Shown here in pieces: positions 58,812 to 64,000 of a stretch of 64,000 nucleotides of DNA; the stretch's first letter is position 1, and each line of letters starts with the position of its first letter. The stretch is taken from contig NZ_JANBVF010000016.1 in the NCBI RefSeq assembly GCF_024437655.1, positions 33,934-97,933 on the forward strand, given 5' to 3'. The notes beneath the pieces are model-generated. The model was not told where the DNA came from and did not search any database. It saw only the letters and a program-made list of their open reading frames with translations. This stretch comes from Chitinolyticbacter albus (GTDB taxonomy: Bacteria > Pseudomonadota > Gammaproteobacteria > Burkholderiales > Chitinibacteraceae). The translations under genes were made by a program, and so were the position numbers.

Positions 58812-58835
58812 GCAAGCACTAGAGCAGTCTAAAAA

Positions 58836-59099
58836 TCAGACCACGCGTGCTTTTTCGACCAGCTCGGTAACCACCCAGCTCTTGGTCTTCGACAGCGGAC
58901 GACCTTCCGCGATCTCGACCAGGTCACCTTCGTGATACTGATTGGTTTCGTCGTGTGCGTGATACTTCTTGGAACGACGCATCACCTTGCCGTAGAGCGG
59001 GTGCTTGACCAGATGCTCCACCAGCACGGTAACAGTCTTGTCCATCTTGTCGCTAACCACACGACCGGTCAGCGTGCGCTTCAGTTTCGCTTCGCTCAT
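58836..59099 (-). CDS. rpsQ: 30S ribosomal protein S17
   Basis: 87 residues, with [22 protein letters not shown] at the start; the longer upstream frame is spurious. OB-fold protein that contacts 16S rRNA. Last gene of the S10-type set. Confidence 0.97.
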   Translation of the reverse strand: MSEAKLKRTLTGRVVSDKMDKTVTVLVEHLVKHPLYGKVMRRSKKYHAHDETNQYHEGDLVEIAEGRPLSKTKSWVVTELVEKARVV

Positions 59100-59100
59100 G

Positions 59101-59289
59101 TTACGCCGCCTTCTGGGCCAGGATGGTACGGACGCGCGCAATATCCTTGCGCACACGCTTGATCTCGGTGTTCTTGGCGAGCTGGCCGGTAGCGGCCTGC
59201 ATGCGCAGACCGAACTGGGCACGCAAGAGGGCAGTCAGTTCGCCCTTGAGCTCGTCGACCGACTTTTGACGAAGTTCAGCAGCTTTCAT
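59101..59289 (-). CDS. rpmC: 50S ribosomal protein L29
   Basis: 62 residues. [22 protein letters not shown] start; an ATG one codon earlier overlaps the rplP stop. Near the exit tunnel, with trigger factor and SRP nearby. Confidence 0.97.
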   Translation of the reverse strand: MKAAELRQKSVDELKGELTALLRAQFGLRMQAATGQLAKNTEIKRVRKDIARVRTILAQKAA

Positions 59290-59705
59290 CATTGCCCCAC
59301 TTGACGAGTGACGAAGGTCGTCGCGAACGGCAGCTTGGCCGAAGCCAGGCGAAACGCTTCGCGAGCAATTTCTTCGCTCACGCCGTCCAGTTCGTACAGC
59401 ACCTTGCCAGGTTGAATTTCGGCAACCCAGTAATCCGGGCTACCCTTACCGTTACCCATACGCACTTCGGCCGGCTTGGTCGAAATCGGCTTGTCCGGGA
59501 ACGCACGGATCCACACGCGACCACCACGCTTGATATAGCGGGTGATGGCACGACGCGCCGATTCGATCTGGCGCGCAGTCAGACGACCGCGCGACGTGGC
59601 CTTCAGGCCCCAGGTGCCGAATGCCACGCTGTTACCGCGGGTTGCGATACCAGTGTTACGGCCCTTTTGTACCTTGCGGTACTTGAGTCTAGTTGGCTGC
59701 AGCAT
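59289..59705 (-). CDS. rplP: 50S ribosomal protein L16
   Basis: 138 residues. [36 protein letters not shown] is canonical. Its 5' end overlaps the rpsC 3' end by 17 nt. Confidence 0.98.
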   Translation of the reverse strand: MLQPTRLKYRKVQKGRNTGIATRGNSVAFGTWGLKATSRGRLTARQIESARRAITRYIKRGGRVWIRAFPDKPISTKPAEVRMGNGKGSPDYWVAEIQPGKVLYELDGVSEEIAREAFRLASAKLPFATTFVTRQVGQ

Positions 59706-60393
59706 TACGAGGCCCCTTTCGTGCTTTACGCTGGGTTTCCGGCGCCGGCTCAGCGGCCTTCTCGCCAGGCTTCACTTCGCCCTTGTAAACCCAAACCTTA
59801 ATACCGATGATGCCGTACGTGGTCTTGGCTTCGCTGGTCGCGTAGTCGATGTCCGCGCGCAGGGTGTGCAGGGGCACACGGCCTTCGCGGTACCACTCGG
59901 TACGGGCGATTTCGATGCCGTTCAGACGGCCGGACGACATGATCTTGATGCCCTGGGCACCCAGACGCATGGCGTTCTGCATCGCGCGCTTCATGGCACG
60001 ACGGAACATCACGCGCTTTTCCAGCTGAGACGAGATGCTGTCGGCGATGATCTGCGCATCGATTTCCGGCTTGCGCACTTCTTCGATGTTGACGTGCACT
60101 GGCACCTTGAGAACGTTCTGCAGCTCTTTCTTGAGCAGCTCGATGTCCTCGCCCTTCTTGCCGATCACCACACCCGGACGTGCGGTATAGATGGTGATCT
60201 TGGCATTCTTGGCAGGGCGCTCGATGATGACGCGGCTCACCGAAGCGTTAGCCAGTTTCTTCTTCAGAAACTCGCGAACTTCGATGTCCTCGGTCAGCAT
60301 TTTGCCGAAATTACGGCTGTTGGCGTACCAGCGCGAGGCCCAGTTCTTGGTGACGGCGAGACGAAAACCCGTCGGATGAATTTTCTGACCCAT
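59689..60393 (-). CDS. rpsC: 30S ribosomal protein S3
   Basis: 234 residues. [26 protein letters not shown] and a KH domain with [15 protein letters not shown]. Forms the mRNA entry site. Confidence 0.98.
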   Translation of the reverse strand: MGQKIHPTGFRLAVTKNWASRWYANSRNFGKMLTEDIEVREFLKKKLANASVSRVIIERPAKNAKITIYTARPGVVIGKKGEDIELLKKELQNVLKVPVHVNIEEVRKPEIDAQIIADSISSQLEKRVMFRRAMKRAMQNAMRLGAQGIKIMSSGRLNGIEIARTEWYREGRVPLHTLRADIDYATSEAKTTYGIIGIKVWVYKGEVKPGEKAAEPAPETQRKARKGPRNAAAN

Positions 60394-60402
60394 AATCGCT
60401 CC

Positions 60403-60732
60403 TTAGTCGCCCACAGTCAGCGTGATGTGGCAGGTCTGCTTCTCGATGCGGTTGCCGCGGCCTTTGGCACGGGCAGAGAAACGCTTGAGGGACGGACCCT
60501 TGTCCACAAAAATGGTCTTGACCTTGAGGGAGTCGATATCGGCGCCGTCATTGTGTTCAGCGTTGGCGATAGCCGATTCCAGTACCTTCTTGATCAGGAC
60601 TGCGGCCTTCTTCGGGCTGAAGGTCAGGATGTTGATGGCCTGCTCCACAGGCTTGCCACGAACCAGGTCTGCGACCAGCCGAGCTTTCTGTGCGGAGAGG
60701 CGAGCATTGCTCAGTACAGCGGATACTTGCAT
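60403..60732 (-). CDS. rplV: 50S ribosomal protein L22
   Basis: 109 residues. [27 protein letters not shown] start; its hairpin lines the exit tunnel. Confidence 0.98.
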   Translation of the reverse strand: MQVSAVLSNARLSAQKARLVADLVRGKPVEQAINILTFSPKKAAVLIKKVLESAIANAEHNDGADIDSLKVKTIFVDKGPSLKRFSARAKGRGNRIEKQTCHITLTVGD

Positions 60733-60741
60733 GTCTTCACC

Positions 60742-61017
60742 TTAGCGCTTGGCTTTTTTGTCCGCGGCATGGCCTTTGAACGTGCGGGTGAGCGCGAACT
60801 CGCCCAGCTTGTGGCCAACCATGTTTTCGTTCACGTAGACCGGAACGTGTTGCTTGCCGTTGTGCACAGCGATCGTCAGACCGACGAAGTCCGGCAGAAC
60901 GGTAGAACGACGCGACCAGGTCTTGATCGGGCGCTTGTCGTTCGAATTGCGCGCAGCCTCGATCTTCTTGATCAGGTGCAGGTCAACGAACGGACCCTTC
61001 TTGACAGAACGTGCCAT
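60742..61017 (-). CDS. rpsS: 30S ribosomal protein S19
   Basis: 91 residues. [20 protein letters not shown] is the canonical start, at the ATG at 61017, two codons downstream of an alternative non-ATG start that overlaps the rplB stop region. Confidence 0.98.
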   Translation of the reverse strand: MARSVKKGPFVDLHLIKKIEAARNSNDKRPIKTWSRRSTVLPDFVGLTIAVHNGKQHVPVYVNENMVGHKLGEFALTRTFKGHAADKKAKR

Positions 61018-61023
61018 GTTCAA

Positions 61024-61857
<834 letters not shown>

Positions 61858-61869
61858 GTTCAAGTCTCC

Positions 61870-62175
61870 TTATTGCGCGGCTGCAAGGTCAATTTCTTGA
61901 CCCGGAACCAGGCTGACATAAGCCTTTTTCCAGTCCTTGCGGGTACCGTTGAAACGGCCAAAACGCTTGGACTTGCCCTTGACGTTCACCACGGTCACGC
62001 CCTGGACCTTGACCTTGAACAGCAGTTCGACTGCTGCCTTGATCTCGCTCTTGGTCGCATCGGTGGAGACGCGGAATACGATCTGCTCGTTCTTGTCGGC
62101 CACCAGCGTGCTCTTTTCGGAGACGATGGGTGCACGCAGAACCTGCAGCAGACGGTTTTCGGTAAATTGCGTCAT
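61870..62175 (-). CDS. rplW: 50S ribosomal protein L23
   Basis: 101 residues with [25 protein letters not shown]. Exit-tunnel docking site for trigger factor and SRP. Overlaps rplD by 4 nt. Confidence 0.98.
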   Translation of the reverse strand: MTQFTENRLLQVLRAPIVSEKSTLVADKNEQIVFRVSTDATKSEIKAAVELLFKVKVQGVTVVNVKGKSKRFGRFNGTRKDWKKAYVSLVPGQEIDLAAAQ

Positions 62176-62792
62176 GCGTAGATCTCCTCGAGAGCCTGGA
62201 GCGCATCGCGGGTCAGGACCAGCTTGTTGAAGCGGACGAGGCTGACCGGATCGACTTGGGACGGCTCGAGCACGAGCACGTTCGGCAAGTTGCGGGAAGC
62301 GAGATACAGGTTCTCGTCCAGCTCCTTGGTCACGATCAGGGCCGAATCCAGCTTGAGCGCTTCGAGCTTTTGCACGAAAGCCTTGGTCTTCGGCGCTTCG
62401 AGCGCAAACGAATCGACCACCACCAGGCGTTCTTCACGCACCAGCTGCGACAGGATGGTCGCGATGCCGGCACGGAACATCTTGCGGTTGACCTTCTGGC
62501 TGAAGTTCTCGTCCGGGCTGTTCGGGAAGGTCTTACCACCACCACGCCACAGCGGCGACGAGCTCATACCGGCACGAGCACGGCCCGTACCTTTCTGACG
62601 CCACGGCTTCTTGGTGGTGTGCTTGACTTCAGAACGATCCTTCTGAGCACGATTGCCGCTGCGCGCGTTGGCGAAGTAGGCGGTGACAACCTGGTGCACC
62701 AGCGCTTCGTTGAATTCACGCGCGAACAGGGCATCGGAACCGGCGACGGCGGCTTGCGCCTCGCCCGATGCATTGATGACTTTCAGTTCCAT
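62172..62792 (-). CDS. rplD: 50S ribosomal protein L4
   Basis: 206 residues. [34 protein letters not shown] is the tunnel loop. In E. coli L4 represses the S10 operon by transcription attenuation in its leader. Confidence 0.98.
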   Translation of the reverse strand: MELKVINASGEAQAAVAGSDALFAREFNEALVHQVVTAYFANARSGNRAQKDRSEVKHTTKKPWRQKGTGRARAGMSSSPLWRGGGKTFPNSPDENFSQKVNRKMFRAGIATILSQLVREERLVVVDSFALEAPKTKAFVQKLEALKLDSALIVTKELDENLYLASRNLPNVLVLEPSQVDPVSLVRFNKLVLTRDALQALEEIYA

Positions 62793-63436
62793 TACGCACC
62801 TGCCTTGACACTGGGGCGCACGACAACGTCGTTACCCTTGGAACCCGGAACCGCACCCTTGACGAGCAGCAATTGACGCTCGACATCGATGCGAACCACT
62901 TCGAGGTTCTGCACAGTGGACTTCACGTTGCCCAACTGACCCGCCATGCGCTTGCCCGGGAAGATACGACCCGGATCCTGCGCCTGACCGATGGAACCCG
63001 GCGTGTTGTGCGAACGCGAGTTACCGTGGGAAGCACGGTTGGAACTGAAGTTGTGACGCTTGATAACACCCGAGAAACCCTTACCTTGGGAGGTACCGGT
63101 GACATCGACCAGTTGACCGGCAGCGAACAGCTCAACGGAGAGCGCGTCGCCAGCCTTCAGATCAGCCAGTTTTTCGGCAGCAACACGGAACTCGACCAGC
63201 GCCAGACCGGCTTCTACACCCGCCTTAGCAAAATGACCGGCTTCCGCCTTGTTGACGCGATTGGCCTTCTTGGCACCGAAGGTCACCTGGACGGCTGCAT
63301 AGCCGTCAGTTTCTGCGGACTTGATTTGCGTGACGCGATTTGCGGACATGTCCAGCACCGTTACCGGGATGGATGCACCATCCTCAGCAAAGACGCGAGT
63401 CATGCCGACTTTGCGACCGACAAGACCTAAGCTCAT
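62792..63436 (-). CDS. rplC: 50S ribosomal protein L3
   Basis: 214 residues. [29 protein letters not shown] and [32 protein letters not shown]. The start is preceded by AAGGA. A 149-nt gap with a terminator-like hairpin separates it from rpsJ. Confidence 0.98.
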   Translation of the reverse strand: MSLGLVGRKVGMTRVFAEDGASIPVTVLDMSANRVTQIKSAETDGYAAVQVTFGAKKANRVNKAEAGHFAKAGVEAGLALVEFRVAAEKLADLKAGDALSVELFAAGQLVDVTGTSQGKGFSGVIKRHNFSSNRASHGNSRSHNTPGSIGQAQDPGRIFPGKRMAGQLGNVKSTVQNLEVVRIDVERQLLLVKGAVPGSKGNDVVVRPSVKAGA

Positions 63437-63495
63437 AGTTATTTCCTTTACAGGGCCGATTGCGATTGATCGGCTAATAACCAGTTAAAAATAAA

Positions 63496-63526
63496 CGGGC
63501 TTACCGTCAAAGAAACGGTAAGCCCG
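63496..63526 (-). terminator. strong intrinsic-terminator structure between rpsJ and rplC
   Basis: CGGGCTTACCGT (63496-63507), a 7-nt loop and ACGGTAAGCCCG (63515-63526) form a perfect 12-bp stem. On the minus strand it is followed by TTTATTTTTAA. It lies downstream of rpsJ and upstream of rplC. Confidence 0.85.
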
Positions 63527-63585
63527 CGATACTAGCACAGCTTTTTCTTTTGCCGCAAGCACTTAGCGCGCTTGCGACTCAAGGA

Positions 63586-63897
63586 TTACTGCAGCTTGAT
63601 CTCTACATCCACGCCAGCCGGCAGATCCAGCTTCATCAGCGCGTCAACGGTCTTGTCGGTCGGATCGACAATGTCCATCAGGCGCAGGTGAGTGCGGATC
63701 TCGAACTGGTCGCGCGACGTCTTGTTGACGTGCGGCGAACGCAGGACGTCGAAACGCTCGATCTTGGTCGGCAGCGGAACCGGGCCCTTGACCACGGCGC
63801 CGGTGCGCTTGGCGGTCTCGACGATTTCCTGAGCCGAACGGTCGATCAGTGCGTAATCGAACGCCTTCAGACGGATACGGATTTTTTGGCTTTGCAT
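63586..63897 (-). CDS. rpsJ: 30S ribosomal protein S10
   Basis: 103 residues. [34 protein letters not shown] is canonical; also the NusE antitermination factor. It follows tuf by 9 nt. Confidence 0.98.
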   Translation of the reverse strand: MQSQKIRIRLKAFDYALIDRSAQEIVETAKRTGAVVKGPVPLPTKIERFDVLRSPHVNKTSRDQFEIRTHLRLMDIVDPTDKTVDALMKLDLPAGVDVEIKLQ

Positions 63898-63906
63898 GAC
63901 CAGTCC

Positions 63907-64000
63907 TTACTCGATGATCTTGGCAACGACGCCGGCGCCGACGGTACGACCGCCTTCACGGATGGCGAAGCGCAGACCTTGTTCCATGGCGATCGGTGCG
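63907..64000 (-). CDS. tuf: elongation factor Tu, 3' end only
   Basis: The last 30 residues, [20 protein letters not shown] followed by the [10 protein letters not shown] ending and a TAA stop, are visible; the gene runs off the window. The C-terminal beta-barrel end of EF-Tu is nearly invariant, so the identity is firm despite the fragment. Confidence 0.95.
   Translation of the reverse strand, partial: APIAMEQGLRFAIREGGRTVGAGVVAKIIE

Noticed and set aside
61018..61023. Two-codon longer start (MNM) for rpsS, and the same for rplB at 61858-61863
   Set aside because: These come from non-ATG codons upstream; ATGs at 61017 and 61857 match the family starts.

Overview
The window looks like chromosome of a high-GC Betaproteobacterium, most probably order Neisseriales. 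This rests on gene order and protein character: icd/cspA/clpS/clpA, ffh-rpsP-rimM-trmD-rplS, pilB-pilC-pilD-coaE-zapD-yacG, and a full S10-spc-alpha ribosomal block with infA and rpmJ placed after secY. No sequence search was possible, so the taxon is an inference. Nearly everything is housekeeping. I see no prophage, IS element, CRISPR array, tRNA or rRNA gene.

Layout. 1-2.1 kb: 3' end of a gene whose tail resembles an effector-binding domain, an AraC/GyrI-like regulator, a 47-residue ORF behind a long hairpin-rich leader, and an ArsR-family repressor with a BigR/SqrR-like cysteine pair. 2.2-6.6 kb: gpmI-envC-ctpA. 6.7-11.3 kb: small unknown gene, moeB/thiF-like gene, lemA with a GIDE-like membrane protein carrying an EF-hand, glutamine-dependent nadE. 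11.4-13.9 kb: TetR regulator with a palindromic operator candidate, response regulator with a degenerate GGDEF domain, unknown gene. 14-22 kb: rpsT, murJ, large Cache-HAMP-GAF-HD-GYP protein, aromatic aminotransferase, and a three-gene thioesterase/LEA2 lipoprotein/membrane-protein unit. 22-29.3 kb: asmA-mutY, a putative frameshifted small gene, a Na+/H+ antiporter-family protein, and rluE-nudJ-mnmA. 29.4-33.8 kb: icd, cspA, clpS-clpA. 33.8-40.6 kb: mscS, xerD, ogt, rplS-trmD-rimM-rpsP, ffh, ypjD-like gene. 40.9-46.4 kb: type IV pilus genes pilBCD followed by coaE-zapD-yacG. 46.4-49.9 kb: ornithine-lipid genes olsB and olsA, apaH, HDOD protein. 49.9-64 kb: about 28 ribosomal and related genes on the minus strand, from the tuf 3' end through rplQ.

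How the genes work together. Envelope functions recur: EnvC and CtpA in peptidoglycan remodelling, MurJ in lipid II export, AsmA in envelope maintenance, MscS in osmotic protection, OlsB/OlsA in phosphate-free membrane lipid, ZapD in Z-ring bundling. Translation and RNA genes dominate the rest. ClpS/ClpA form the N-degron protease module.

The least ordinary signals are in RNA rather than protein. They are: a perfect 9-bp stem covering the Shine-Dalgarno of olsB; a strong intrinsic-terminator structure between rpsJ and rplC; a four-hairpin region between rpsQ and rplN; and the five-hairpin leader of the 47-residue ORF. All are direct sequence observations, but their regulatory meaning is inference.
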